64,000 bases of DNA from Sciurus carolinensis (lineage: Eukaryota; Chordata; Mammalia; Rodentia; Sciuridae): the NCBI RefSeq assembly GCF_902686445.1, contig NC_062227.1:27520777-27584776 (forward strand). The letters are read 5' to 3'. Shown here in pieces: positions 46,441 through 57,899 of the stretch. The position numbers were made by a program, and so were the translations under genes. Under the pieces are notes generated by a model, which was not told where the DNA came from, did no database searches, and saw only the letters and a program-made list of their open reading frames with translations. Positions within the stretch are counted from its first letter, which is position 1. The number at the start of each line of letters is the position of its first letter.

Positions 46441-47660
46441 AAGCAGCCTACCAAAGTCCATCCTTCCTGACACTAAATATTTAGCTCACTCTCTCCCCTG
46501 CAAGCAACATATATTCATGCTCCACTATTAAAGGGGAAAAATTGAAAGCTTTGTCCTATCCTGGCACAAATCAACCTCCAAGTTTATGGTCTGTGGCGGA
46601 TATATGATAGTGTGGACAACAGAGAATGATACACCGTCATATTTGCTTTGGTCCAGGTGTATCTTTGAGACAGGCAAACTCAAAAAGACAAATTTATCTG
46701 CCTCCCACATATCCAATATATAATAGTAGAACACGAACAAAATAATCCACAATAAACATTCCCAATTTAGAAGGGAGAAGATGGAAAATAACAGTAACCA
46801 CTGATCCATAACATTCTGCAATCTCACTGGGCAAGATTCCATAAGCTCTGTACCTTGGGGGACAGAAAGTTTCTTGATCAGGCTGCAATTCTACTCCCTG
46901 GGAGCAACATCCAGGTCCATTGTCCTCCACATGTCCTGGTTCCCTGCTCTGGAAGAACTCTTCCATTTCTATTATCCCCTTTGACCATATCTGTAGTACA
47001 CATAGGGAATGGGAATGTGTGTTCCCTAGGAGCCCAAGAGGCATTCCAGGACTCCTCCAGTTATCCCTCCAGTTGTCTTTTGATCTAGGCTCACGTTTTT
47101 GTTTTGGGGGAGTTTTTTTTTTTTTTCGGTGGCGGGGGCGAGGGTTGGTAGTACAACTCTCTTAAACATACAGTTTCTTCTTAGATGTTAACTCCAGTGA
47201 GTTCCCTATACCGGTCGCCACACTGACAAATCCCTAGATGCAGTTATCATTTTTACTCAGTTCATTTGCCTTCCTATCCCCATACCTCTGTCTTACATAT
47301 TCTCAGGCTAAGTAAGAGAATCACACTTAATAACTGCTTTGTGAATCATTTTGCCTAATCAGAGAGATTGGCTTAATTGCATCTTCATGCTAAATTCTCT
47401 GAATCCATTCCGAGGTTTAAGCAATGGAGTGGCCATATCTTTGATTTGAATTTTGCAGGAAGGGGTAGTTTTCACATGTCTTCATCGCCCAAACCCCTCT
47501 CACATTTACCTTTTATGACTTAGTTTGAAATCAGTTTCTTCTTCTAATCCTACAGGTCCACAAATATCTAAGATTCTCCTTATTCTCTTTCATTGCCACT
47601 TGAAATATAACCATTTTTTCTGAGTTTATTTTTTACAGATATAAAGACATATACTGTTAG
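46441..47660 (-). mobile_element. Candidate internal region of a MaLR-type element
   Basis: About 1.2 kb between the LTR-like segments. Minus-strand open frames of 104 and 116 codons overlap here (46528-47044). They are broken and I cannot assign a domain. The assignment rests on the flanking LTRs and the primer-site motif at 47678. A poly(T)/G-rich tract lies at 47115-47140. No restored frame is proposed. Confidence 0.4.
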
Positions 47661-47740
47661 GGATTCTTGTTGCATTTCTGGTACCAATTTATGTCCCCAC
47701 TAGGACAGGCTAGGTTATGCCTTGTCAAAGGTTGCCAACA
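47661..47740 (-). mobile_element. LTR end plus primer-binding-site motif, first copy
   Basis: tgcatttctggtaccaattt atgtcc is followed by actaggacaggctaggttat gcc. On the minus strand this reads as an LTR 3' end followed by TAAATTGGTACCAG, the sequence that follows the 5' LTR in MaLR elements (motif at 47678-47691). Confidence 0.6.
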
Positions 47741-47940
47741 GCAACCAACCCATGGTATTGACACTGCTTTGTCTAGAGCTATGAGTGCATTTTTATATCA
47801 TCTACCATTCAAGGAAATAGTCTACCAAATGATTCATTGCTGCATAACATGGATCAACACTTTTTCAGTATCTAAGAACAATCACTTTACTGCCTGTTAC
47901 CACATCCTGAAGCCATAGGCATACAGGTTTAGGGACTTTT

Positions 47941-48320
47941 GTTGTTCTTGTTACATTTCTGGTACCAATTTATGTCCCAGCTAGGATAGGCTAGGTTATG
48001 CTCTGTTGATAAACAGCTAGCAGATCTCAACAGTTTATTTCTCACCCACGATATCATGACTTGGCATGAGGCTCTGCTCAGTGTAGTCACTCACACACTC
48101 AGAATGACAGAGGTTCCATCTCAACAGGTGTTTCCACGATCACCGAATCACAGAAAGAGATGGTGGCAAGTTGAGCACTACTTCCCGTGAGACACCTGGC
48201 CTTCACTCATATCTCATTGCTGAAGCATTCTGCATGATCACAGCTAATTTTAAAGAGGCATAGAAATGTAATACCAGCATATGCCCAGAAAACAGAGTGC
48301 TGGCTATATCTGGTGACGTA
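47941..48320 (-). mobile_element. MaLR LTR (MLT1-like) plus primer-binding-site motif, second copy
   Basis: The motif ctggtaccaattta (47959-47972) is followed by cccagctaggataggctagg ttatgctctg, gatctcaacagtttatttct cac, atgaggctctgctcagtgta gtcactca and atgcccagaaaacagag. This is a near-complete reversed LTR with its primer site. Confidence 0.7.
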
Positions 48321-48439
48321 CAGTCATAATACCTCAAGGTCTTCATTGCTGCTGTCCCCTGCCCTATACTTCTGCATTACCATCTCCTATTCATTTATTC
48401 AGTCAGCAAAGACTCAGCACATTGCTAAAAGGCTCAGGT

Positions 48440-48680
48440 TCTGTTTAGATTATCTGAACTCAAAATCATAGCTCTGTCACTCCTATGTGTATTACTGTGG
48501 GAACAATATTCACCATTCTGTGCCTCGGTCTCCTCATCAGTTACATAGGGACCATGCTATCTCCCACCTCAAGAACACTTGTGAAAACTCAAGAAAATAT
48601 GTGCATGAAGCACTCAGCACAGAGCCTAGTACGCTATAAGTGCTCCTTACGTGTTAGATATTATTATTTTGGGCCACCTA
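48440..48680 (+). mobile_element. MIR SINE
   Basis: ctgtgcctcggtctcctcat cagttacatagggacc, gaagcactcagcacagagcc tagtacgctataagtgctcc follow the sense MIR core and 3' end. Confidence 0.8.
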
Positions 48681-49599
48681 CTATGTGCAAAGCATGGGCT
48701 ATATTAGTCATTCAGACTCCTAGCCTAATAGATTTTACAATCTAATGGAGGACGGCACTAGAAAAAAAGGCTTCATTCTTTTAAACCATCCTCTCAAATT
48801 TAGCTTCTCTTGATGCCATAAACTATTTCTTCCTCCTGAGAAGTCCCAAAGCATTGTGTGAACATTTCTCAAAATGCCTATAGCCTTCTGGTATACTTTT
48901 CTATCTTCTCTGTCCCTCCCATGGAAGGATGTTCAAAAGGTATCTGAAGGAATGCCTGTGAAGCGCTCGGTCCAGCGTCAGCCTCAAGGAGATGCAGACT
49001 ACCTCTTTGCCATCCCTGTACACCTGAGGTGCTTTGAGTAGTCCCTTCCCTCCATGCCTTCAGCCTGCGTTGTTGGTTTGAACCGTCATCCGACATCTGC
49101 CCGGAATCCTTTGACTGCCTCTGTGCTCTCAGATTCTTCAGCCTCCCTGAAGCTTCTGAATCTGTGACAAGCTCCCTGTTCCTTCCAAACCTGCGTAGCT
49201 TTGCCAGCCCACCTGGAGGTTGGTAGCTCAGTCTGGCAGGTACGCATTAGCATGTTAAAAATATCTACACGACCGTCCCTAGTACTGTCACCCACTTTGA
49301 ACATCAACCTATTTCCTTCTGTTCACCTGAGGAAATCCCTGTTCTTTCTAGTTCTGAAAAGAGGAAGGGGTTAGCGCTAAGCGACCTGTATTAACTAGTC
49401 CTTTTAGAATTGGGGAAGGGTCCTCTTCAATGACCACCATAACTACTCGGCATTTTGTGAAACTTACCGCTGAATCCACATAAAGCAATTACATGGAATA
49501 CACTTGATCATCTATCCTGATAACTGGTAATAGTTTAATTTTCTTCCAAGCCTGATTTTTTTTTCCAATAAAAATAGTATAAATAACAATTCGTCAAGT
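48681..49599. other. No gene or identifiable repeat
   Basis: Opposing short frames at 48878-49307 show no domain. The sequence is slightly richer in CpG than its surroundings. Confidence 0.4.
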
Positions 49600-49745
49600 G
49601 TTTTTAGTACATCTCATTTGATCGTCTCATGGTCTCACAAGAAATTTAGAATTGATTTTAACCAAGACTTTACAGATGAACCAAAGTTTTCTCATGATTG
49701 TGAGGCTCATGAGATTGATCCTGGGCTCAAGCTCTACCTCTCTGC
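49600..49745 (-). mobile_element. MIR SINE (degraded)
   Basis: tacatctcatttgatcgtct, ctttacagatgaaccaaagt and gatcctgggctcaagctct match reverse-strand MIR loosely. Confidence 0.55.
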
Positions 49746-50187
49746 TTTCCATGCCAACTTTCTTCCTCCCACTGGCTCGTGGAGCGGTGGTGACTTTTCC
49801 CTGAACAGTCTGGGGACTGTCTACACCATCTGGACATTGTTTTTGACTTCTTAGGACCTTCTTTTAGTTCCTTTGGACCACTTCTCTTTCCCAGAAAAAG
49901 CAGAGCTGAGAGCTCCCAGCTTATATCCAGGTTGCCAACCGCTTATGAAACTGCTGACACCCAGGTAGCATTCCCTGCGACGAACTTGAAAAAAGGTGGA
50001 CACTCTGTCAAGGGTTCAGTCCCCTGAGAAAGTTGGACTCATCCTAGAGTTCACATCTTCAGAGCCTGGGATTAGAAAGTCAAGTGAAAACCACTTTCCC
50101 TTGTTGCTAACATTCTCCACTCAGTGAATAAAAGTGGTGTCAGAATTTCAGATGGAACAAAGTCAGAGATGGACCTGGCTGGCTGTG

Positions 50188-50550
50188 TTAACTAGCTTTC
50201 CATCACTGTGACAAAATACCTGAGGTAAACAACTCATAGAGAAAAAGTATATTTTGGCTTATGGTTTCAGTTCTCCATCAGTTCAGTCCTTTGGTTTTGG
50301 CCCGTGCTGAAGCATAACATCATGACAGGGAGAGTGTGGGAGAGCAACGCTGCTCACTTCAGGGTGGCCCGGAAGCAAAAAGAGAAAGAGGAGGGGCAAA
50401 AGGCTCGATATCCCCTTCAGGGGCACACCCCCATGGCCTAACTTCTCCCAGTAGGCCCCACTCCCTGGAGGTTCCGCCAGCTCCCAATGGCACCACGGAC
50501 TGGTGACCAAGCCTACACATGGTGCTAAAAGTGCTATAACTGCTCAAGAA
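50188..50550 (-). mobile_element. MaLR-type solo LTR, antisense
   Basis: gttaactagctttccatcac tgtgacaaaatacctgag, tatattttggcttatggttt, aggggcacacccccatggcc and cagtaggccccactccctgg aggttcc. Confidence 0.88.
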
Positions 50551-50579
50551 TGGGGGAAATCAATACGAAATGGAAATAG

Positions 50580-50900
50580 TAAGGATGATTTCATGAAGGA
50601 GAAAGGATTTGACCTGGAATTCGAATGACCGCTTAGAGGCAACAGACTGGGAAGGGAGATGTTTGAATATAAAGAGTCAAGTTGAGCGATGCAAAAGAAG
50701 GAGTGTTTGGGAAGGGAGAATCATCTTTGGAGGGTCAGTGAGGACTGTTAAGAGCAAGATCCTTAAATATCCAGAGAATTCATTTGGTTTGAATCCAGTG
50801 AGTGACAGGGAACTTTTGATGGCAAAGCCAGGGGATGAAGCAATATGTTCTTTTAGAAAGATGCCCAGCGTGGTATGGAGTGAAAACGTCAATTACAGGC
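50580..50900 (-). mobile_element. Probable L2-like LINE fragment, antisense
   Basis: aaggatttgacctggaattc, gcaaaagaaggagtgtttgg gaaggg, ttcatttggtttgaatccag tgagtgacaggga and cttttagaaagatgcccagc resemble reversed L2-type 3' sequence. It would explain the 114-codon + strand frame here. Confidence 0.4.
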
Positions 50901-51093
50901 AAAAATATTGTTTTCTCGTTTGTATGAGTTTATATTCTATATTATTTGCATGACAATATATGAATGGAATGATGTTCTCTATCCTTTCCATGGGGAGGCT
51001 ATATAGGTGACTTTTGCTTTATTTCTTATTATTTCTTTTTTTCTTCTTGCTTCTTTTTTATTTCTCTTTCTTAATGTTAGAATGTGTCTAATT

Positions 51094-51120
51094 TTAACCA
51101 AAAAAAAAAAAAAAAAAAAA
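51094..51120. repeat. Poly(A) run
   Basis: About 22 consecutive A residues after atttttaacc. No retrotransposon body was identified upstream. Confidence 0.9.
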
Positions 51121-51154
51121 TTTCCAAGAATAAAAATGACTAACACTTAGAAAC

Positions 51155-51335
51155 ACTGCCTCCATTCCAGGCCCAGTTCATACAAGAACTCTAATGGCAC
51201 CGATAAGGCAGGAATTATTCTTGTCCTGAATCACACTTGTTAGAAACGGGGATAAGGGAGATGAAATGACACAGAGCTAGAGGTGACACAGGCCAGAGCC
51301 CACATCATCAACCACTGTACAATGCTGCCTCTAAA
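51155..51335 (-). mobile_element. MIR SINE
   Basis: aggcaggaattattcttgtc, gagatgaaatgacacagagc tagaggtgacacaggccaga gccca follow reverse-strand MIR. Confidence 0.7.
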
Positions 51336-51699
51336 TAGAAACAAATCATAGATAGTTTGAAATCAAGTAAAAGAGCCAAGAGAATATTGCTCTGGTCCAA
51401 GGAGGAAATGGTAGAAGCATAGACTGACCTGGTACTAGGCAGAGCTGCTACACCCAGTTGCACAGATCAGTAAAGGACCCCGAAATCAAAAATCAACAGC
51501 CAGAGCTCCTGATGATTGTGGCTGCTTCTGTCAGGTGGTCACTGATATTTTGTGTGCTGTGGCCTGTGTCACAATAAACACCATATCACACACATCTATT
51601 TTCTGTTTAGGAATAATGGAAAGATTTCCTATTATTAATTGTTATTCTTGTTATTATTAAAAATAAGACTTACAAAAACTCCAATAGCCCAAAGAGTAT

Positions 51700-52010
51700 T
51701 TTAGTTTTTAAAATCTTCCTCCCCCTCTGATCTCTTCTTACCCATCTACAGAGGTAAGAATTCTCAGTTCCTTATGTATTCTTTCAGAAATGTACTATGC
51801 ATTTATTATATGTACTCGTGTCTAAACTTCCTTTATGCAAACTATTCTACAGTTTGCTCTTTTTCACTAAAAATTATGTCTTAAACATTGTTTTCTATAA
51901 GTACACAGAGATTAAGCACATTCTTTATAACAGCCGCTAAGTATTTTATTGTATGCATGTAGCATAATTTATTTAACAAGTTTTCTCTTCAATTGGGGAA
52001 TATTTTTGGT
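51700..52010 (-). mobile_element. Old L1M-type 3' end, antisense
   Basis: cttcttacccatctacagag gtaag, ttctttcagaaatgtactat gcat, cagtttgctctttttcacta, cattctttataacagccgct aagtattttattgtatg, and ataatttatttaacaagttt. Confidence 0.8.
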
Positions 52011-52187
52011 GCAAGACAAAAAGGCCTAATTATAAGAAAATGAGATATTCACAACATATCAAAGTGGTCATAGAATTATAATTCTTGGGCAGGAGTGAAG
52101 GAAGAGGCTGAGAGTTTAAAACTTATTTCAATACCCATGATGGCTTAGGATCTCAAAGCCCTTGATCATTTGAAGAAAATGCAAATT

Positions 52188-52372
52188 AAGCACACACCTG
52201 TAATCCCAGGGGCTTGGGAGGCTGAAGCAGGAGGATCGAAGGTTCAAGGCCAGCCTCAGAAACTTAGTGAGACCCTGTCTCAAAATAAAAAATAAAAAGA
52301 GCTGGGGATGTGGTTCAGTGCTTAAGCACCCTTGGGTTCAATCCCTGCTACAAGAAGAAAAAAAAAAAAAAG
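52188..52372 (+). mobile_element. B1-dID composite SINE, 5'-truncated
   Basis: cacacctgtaatcccagggg, aagcaggaggatcgaaggtt, agaccctgtctcaaaataaa aaataaaaagagctggggat gtggttcag, then tgggttcaatccctgctac and a poly(A) tail. Confidence 0.95.
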
Positions 52373-53892
52373 TAAAATATATTCCCAGCTACAATCATAA
52401 AGCTTACCTTTTCAGTTCCCTACAGGCAGGACTGGGTTCTGAGACTGCGCCACACCAGGGTTGAATATAAGCAAACTACCACAGGAAAAATAATTCAGGG
52501 GCCATTGTAAAAAATAACTGGATTTGTTGTTTGGTTTTGTTTTTCAACTTAGCGTCATAGTAATGTTCCATGAACAGCTAAAAAATTCCAGCTTCTTTTC
52601 CTTTATGAATTGAGCTGTTTAGAAGATAAGACCTTCCTTCCTATTTTTCATCCTTTGTCTTGAAAGAAACAATCATCTCAGGTAGAGGGAATTCCTCATA
52701 TAAGCATGGAGGGGGGAATGACCCTTGGGGGGAGAAACTGTTAGGTGTTTCTTTTTTTGTTGTTGTTTCCCTAAAATTAGGCAAATCCATTAAATCTGTG
52801 TACTCCTCAGCCATCCCTCCCCCTACCTTCACGGAGTTTATTTAAGTAGTTGCCCATAGCAACCACCCACACTCCAAGTTGCTGAGCCTGGTATTGTGGG
52901 GAACAGTTTGGCAAGCTTCCTCTGGCTTGCATTATTCACTGCACCCTGGAGGTAATTACATAAAATGCAAATGATAATTTAAATATATTAATGATGGTTT
53001 CGGGTCTCCTTTGTTGTTGTTTTTTTAAGTCCTACTTTTAAAAATGTTTTTGGGGTCCCCTGGTTGCCCTTCGTGCTGTTAGAGATGGACTGGTTTCAGG
53101 GAGAAGAGAAAGGCTGCAAAGAAAACCCAGCAGAAAGGACAGGTGCTTGGCCACCCTCCTCTCCTCCCCTCTGCCTTCATGGTGGTGCTCACACTGCTGG
53201 GACCCAGTGGTGACTTCAGGCTTTGCTGCTGATAATGTCTGAAAGAATGGGAAAAGGCAGAGCTGGATACAAATCTGGGCATCACCTCAATGTCACTTCC
53301 AGGAGTTAATTCGTTGTTCCCAGTAGCCTTTCTTTGTTTTTAAGATGGGCCTCCTGCCTATCACTAAATAAATAAATATGTGAAAATTCAGTGAGTTCAC
53401 AGATGTTAAGCCCCTAATCTGGATGCTTTGTTATGTAAGGACATATTCAGTATCTTTTATATACTAGATAAAAATTTTTACTTTGAAAAACAAAAAAACA
53501 AAAAAACAAAAAAACCTAGAGGAGGAAAGCCACTGGAAAAACCCTAGACAGAGAGTAGATTGCTCAGTGCCTCCATGATGTACCAGGTGCAGTCAGGCAG
53601 ACCCCCCCAGCCTGGCCACCTGAGGCTCCTCCTCATAGACCTGGAATCCTACTCTGCCCTGCAGGTTGTGCCCCAGGACTGGTCCAGACTATGCTTTCCC
53701 TTTACCAGGAAGCTGCCCTTAGCCCTTGTTCCCTGTAGGGTCATCCCCCATTCTTGTCCCCAGGAAGAAGGTATTTACCTGGCTGATCCAAGAAGACCCA
53801 GTGACTGAACATGAGTAATTGCTTCTACCAAACCCACCCCAGTTTTTCCTTGATTACAAATCTATATGGCTGCCTTTAAATCCCTTTTTCCC
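52373..53892. other. No gene or identifiable repeat
   Basis: Unassigned, apart from an (AAAAAAC)n tract at 53487-53515. Confidence 0.4.
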
Positions 53893-53945
53893 CCCATTTT
53901 TTTATTGGTGCATTGCACTTGTACATAATGGAGAGATTTGTTGCT
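53893..53945 (-). mobile_element. Sciurid L1 3' tip
   Basis: catttttttattggtgcatt gcacttgtacataatggaga gatttgttg parallels 30958-31003. Confidence 0.55.
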
Positions 53946-54329
53946 TAAATCTGTCTTTTCATCATCTCCCACTGACTCCTCCCCTGTGTGGGAAGCATTC
54001 CACTGGCAAGTCACTTTGAGTTACGGTTGTGAAGCCACGTGTTTTGCTCATTGTTCTGAACTAGTATCCTTGCCTACGTTTACAGGCACTCAGCCATTAG
54101 GGAAGTCGGGCTTGCAGTGTACCAGATCCTTTTTCCTATACATCATAGTTCTGGTAGTGAATGGGGACCCCCCTAGGTCCCCCACTAAGAATGCAAGAAC
54201 ATTCTTCTTGCACGCTCACTAGCTCTTAATGGAAGAACACTTTCTTTCTTCTCTTATTCACTTTCTTCTCGTATTGTTCATAGTTTCCATCCTTTGATCT
54301 ACTCTTGGTCTGCAGGAACTTCCCTAAGA

Positions 54330-54690
54330 AAATGCCATAGGCTGGGGAGCTAAACAGAAATTAATTTATTACCAGTTCTAGAGGCTGGAAGAATGAGATC
54401 AGGGTGACAGTATGGTCAGGTTCTGGTGAGAGTTCGCCTGAAGAAGGTTGCCTACTGTGTCCTACATTGGGGGAAGAGTGAAAGAGAGAGAGAGAGAGAG
54501 ATGAAGCAAGCGCTCTGGTGTCTCTTGTTATAAGGGCACTAATCTCATCATTAAGGTCCCACCCTCATGACATCATCTAAACTTGACTACCTCCTAATGA
54601 CTCCATCTCCAAAATGCCATCAAACTGGGTGTTAGTGCTTCAATATATGAACTTAGGGGTGGGGGAGGACACATTCAGTAGATACCACCT
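54330..54690 (-). mobile_element. MaLR-type solo LTR, antisense, with internal (GA)n
   Basis: aaaatgccataggctgggga, attaatttattaccagttct agaggctgg, aaggtcccaccctcatgaca tcatc and ggtgttagtgcttcaatata tgaa. A (GA)10 run lies at 54483-54504. Confidence 0.82.
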
Positions 54691-54789
54691 GATATGTATT
54701 TTCTTGTCTATGAGCACAATAAATTAAGAAGGGTGTTGATGCACCCCCAGGAAGAAGAAACTATGGGATAATGTATTTTTTAAGTTACC

Positions 54790-54965
54790 ACGAGTTGACA
54801 CACACCTATAATACTGCAAGGCTGAGGTAGGAGGAAGGCCAACCTGGGCAACTTAGCAACACCCTGTCTCACGTTTCTTAAAAAAAAAAAAATGGCAGGA
54901 AGGGATAGAGCTCCATGGTAGATGCACAAGTCTCTTGAGTCAATCCACAAAACTATTTTTAAACA
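54790..54965 (+). mobile_element. B1-dID composite SINE, degraded
   Basis: gagttgacacacacctataa, tgcaaggctgaggtaggagg, caacttagcaacaccctgtc, A13, then ggatagagctccatggtaga and gagtcaatccacaaaac. It has about 15-20 bp internal losses in B1. Confidence 0.75.
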
Positions 54966-55464
54966 CTAGAAAAAGAAAAGGTTATTAAAACATGAATTCT
55001 GGTCATTATTTTTACTAACAATGCTCTACTCTTGCTGCTGGAATTTGCTTCGCTGCCACGGTGAGGATCCAACAGTTCCCATCTCTTGCCTACTTCAGTC
55101 CCTATCTTCCCAGCCAAGCATTTGTGACTATGTTGATAGCATGTTTATGAATCAAGTTCAGGTTTCATGTTTCTGCTTCCACCCACCCCTGGGATCTCTT
55201 TGATGTACTGTCACTTAATGCATGATCCCTTTCTTCCTGACTTCTTAAGAGTACACATGATCTGAATCCTAACAATAGAGTGTTATGATTGTAAGAAAAC
55301 ACTTTTATATGTAGTAGTGATGGGAGAATTTCATGTTTATGTAGATTTTACAAGTGTAAAAGTTTGCCACTTGTCTCTCATTTGATCATTGAACAGCCTC
55401 CTTCTATGCAGGAGAATCTGTTCTACCAATGACTTATCGCATGAGTTCAATTTTTGCTACTCTA

Positions 55465-55810
55465 GCAAATACTGGAGATAATCCACTTTTAAAAAGAAAA
55501 GATTTATTTGGGTTCAGGGTTTCAAAGATTCCAATTCATGATTGGTTGGCCCTGTTGCTTTTATCTCTATGACGAGGAGGCGCATTGTGGAGCAGACCAC
55601 TCACCTCATGGCAGGCACACAAAGGAAGGAAGGAAAAGGAAGGGCTAGAGTCTCACTGTCCACTTCTAGGGCACAACCCCAGTGGCCGCAAGACCTCCCA
55701 CTGGGCACCACCTCCTAAAGGTCCCACCACTTCTGAATAGAGTCATCTCCGGGACCAAGCCTTTACCACATGGACCTTAGAGGAATATTCAAGATCCAAA
55801 CTAGCACAGT
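55465..55810 (-). mobile_element. MaLR-type solo LTR, antisense
   Basis: gcaaatactggagataatcc, aaaagatttatttgggttca, gcacaaccccagtggccgca agacctcccactgggcacca cctcc and ccaagcctttaccacatgga cc. Confidence 0.82.
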
Positions 55811-56035
55811 CATGAGCTGAACTGGGGGTAGCCCAGGACTTCTCATTCCATAACCAATATGTTTTCCATAATACTAAATGCCAGTGCAAAACAGTTCAAG
55901 GACATGATTTTTTAAGAAGAAAAAGAAGGAGTTGTTGCCTCCAGATCTTCATTATAGAAGATTTCCCAAAACAACATGAAGTCTAGAGTTCTAAACTCAC
56001 TGCCTATCTTAATCACAAATTCTCCCACATTAGAG

Positions 56036-56037
<2 letters not shown>

Positions 56038-56076
<39 letters not shown>

Positions 56077-56245
56077 ATATATGTGCTACATATATGCAAT
56101 ATATGTTATATGTGTGCTTGTATGTATATATACATGTTATACATATATAGTATATATATGTGCTATATATATATGCATAGAGCATATTATGCTATATATG
56201 TATATGTGTATATATATATATATGCATATGTATATAGATAGATAG

Positions 56246-56282
<37 letters not shown>
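56038..56282. repeat. Compound TA / GATA / CA microsatellite block
   Basis: (TA)18 at 56038-56073, then about 160 bp of imperfect TATATG/TGCATA repeats, (GATA)3 at 56237-56248, and (CA)14 at 56249-56277. The Tyr/Ile-rich frames across it are artefacts. Confidence 0.95.
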
Positions 56283-57206
56283 TATACACTATAATCCATG
56301 ATGGATACAGAAAAGTGATGTCGGAAGTCAGTATTGGTGATAAATCTTCCTGAGGTTGCTGGGGAAACATGACCACCAGTCAGCAATAACCCAGTGAGAT
56401 TTGTTCCTTCCTAGTTCCATAACCCTGTTAGCCCTTTAACCATCAGATGGCACCTCTTTGTGACTGACCAAATCCTAAAACTGGGTTCTAATGTGGGTTT
56501 TGGTAGGTATTTCAAAGGAGGACATTTGTGTTTTGTTTCAGCAATTTTTATTTAACAAATCACACAACTCTAAGAAAACTCTAATAAAATATATTATTTA
56601 ATGAGGGTCTAACTTAGTCCCCAGTAAGAAAATCCTCTTATCTGTTTCAAAAGATTTGAAGCTTCTTCCTGACTTTTCATGACATCCAACTCCCCTGTCT
56701 CATAAGACACTCAGTCAGTGGTCCATGATCCGCCTTATCCTGGCCAGAATTAGTTATGTATGTCTGTAGAGTGTAAGGATCATGCCAATTTGCAAGGGTA
56801 ATTGGTTGAAGTTACTCTTTCCCTGTAACTTTCTCCAAGGAATAATTTTTTTGGAACATTCTACAATCTCTGAGGTGCTCTGTCTTCTTCAGATATCCAT
56901 TCCATGGCAGGGGGATGGAAGCACAGGTTTCACAGTGGAAGATGAACAAGCAGCAGCTTTGCAGGAGTCAGCCATGGTGGGGGGGAAACCATTGACATAC
57001 TCTTGCTCCACCATATGTTATCAAATTAGCCAGATCCTGTGCATGGAGAATTGGCAGAGCTTCCTCTACAATGGATATCTTGCACCATAATTCTCAGCCA
57101 TATTTGTAATTAGGTGGAATCTCCTGCCAACTTCTGTAGCCTGCCCTCTAGGTGGCAGCTGACCATGCCACACCTTTGTAGCCACATGTGATCCCGTGGA
57201 TGATTT
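56283..57206. other. No gene or identifiable repeat
   Basis: Unassigned. A 102-codon + strand frame at 56782-57090 shows no domain. Confidence 0.4.
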
Positions 57207-57220
57207 AACCCCATTGTTTT

Positions 57221-57345
57221 AAAATATTTTTTAGCTGTAGGTGGACACAATACCTTTATTTTATTTTTGTGTGATGCTGGGGATTGAACCCAGGGCCTCA
57301 CACATGCTAGGCAAGTGCTCTACCACTGAGCCACAACCCCAGCCC
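57221..57345 (-). mobile_element. ID SINE, long-tailed type, with target-site duplication
   Basis: Reverse reading: gggctggggttgtggctcag, tggtagagcacttgcctagc, gggttcaatccccagcatca, then the extension with ggtattgtgtccacctacag. Target copies AACCCCATTGTTTT (57207-57220) and AACCCCACTATTTT (57346-57359) differ at two sites. Confidence 0.96.
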
Positions 57346-57899
57346 AACCCCACTATTTTTTGTCAATTTTCCTGCCTTCCCCCCAAATCCTCAAGTGATA
57401 GAAGCTCTTTGCACATAGAGGAAACTTTTACATGCAGCATAAAGAAACACCATATGGAACATTCTGGGTTGGATATTCCTGGGCTTCTCCTCACACATCA
57501 CTTCTCATTGCCATAAGTCATGTTCAACAAGGTATTAGAAGCAGGATTTTTTTGACCCTGAAAGTTCTGAAATCACAAATAAATGAGTCAGTGCCTATAA
57601 TTGAGATGGGTTTTGAACATGTAGCACTATAATGCATGTTGTCAACGACACTGCATCTCCTATTTATATGTCATATTCCAGCTGACAAGTTTCCTGTCTC
57701 ATTACTGACCCCTGAGCTGTCACCTTCTATGCTGTCATGGTTAGAGAAGGATTAAAGGAGAAAGTGCAGCCACATAGGGATTGTGAGGACAGGCAGTTCT
57801 AACACATCACCTGGAACCTAGCCAGCCGTGCCCCACCTGACAAAGGAGAAAGGAGGAAATGTCTGTAGTTAGAAGTGAAATGCTTCTTTATGCTATATC

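Noticed and set aside
46528..47044. Overlapping minus-strand frames of 104 and 116 codons that could be a retroviral gag remnant
   Set aside because: No zinc-knuckle, capsid or other motif is visible, and the frames are broken. Only the position between LTR-like segments suggests an internal region.
55976..56386. Tyr/Ile-rich and Val/Cys-rich frames
   Set aside because: Products of the TA/CA microsatellite block.
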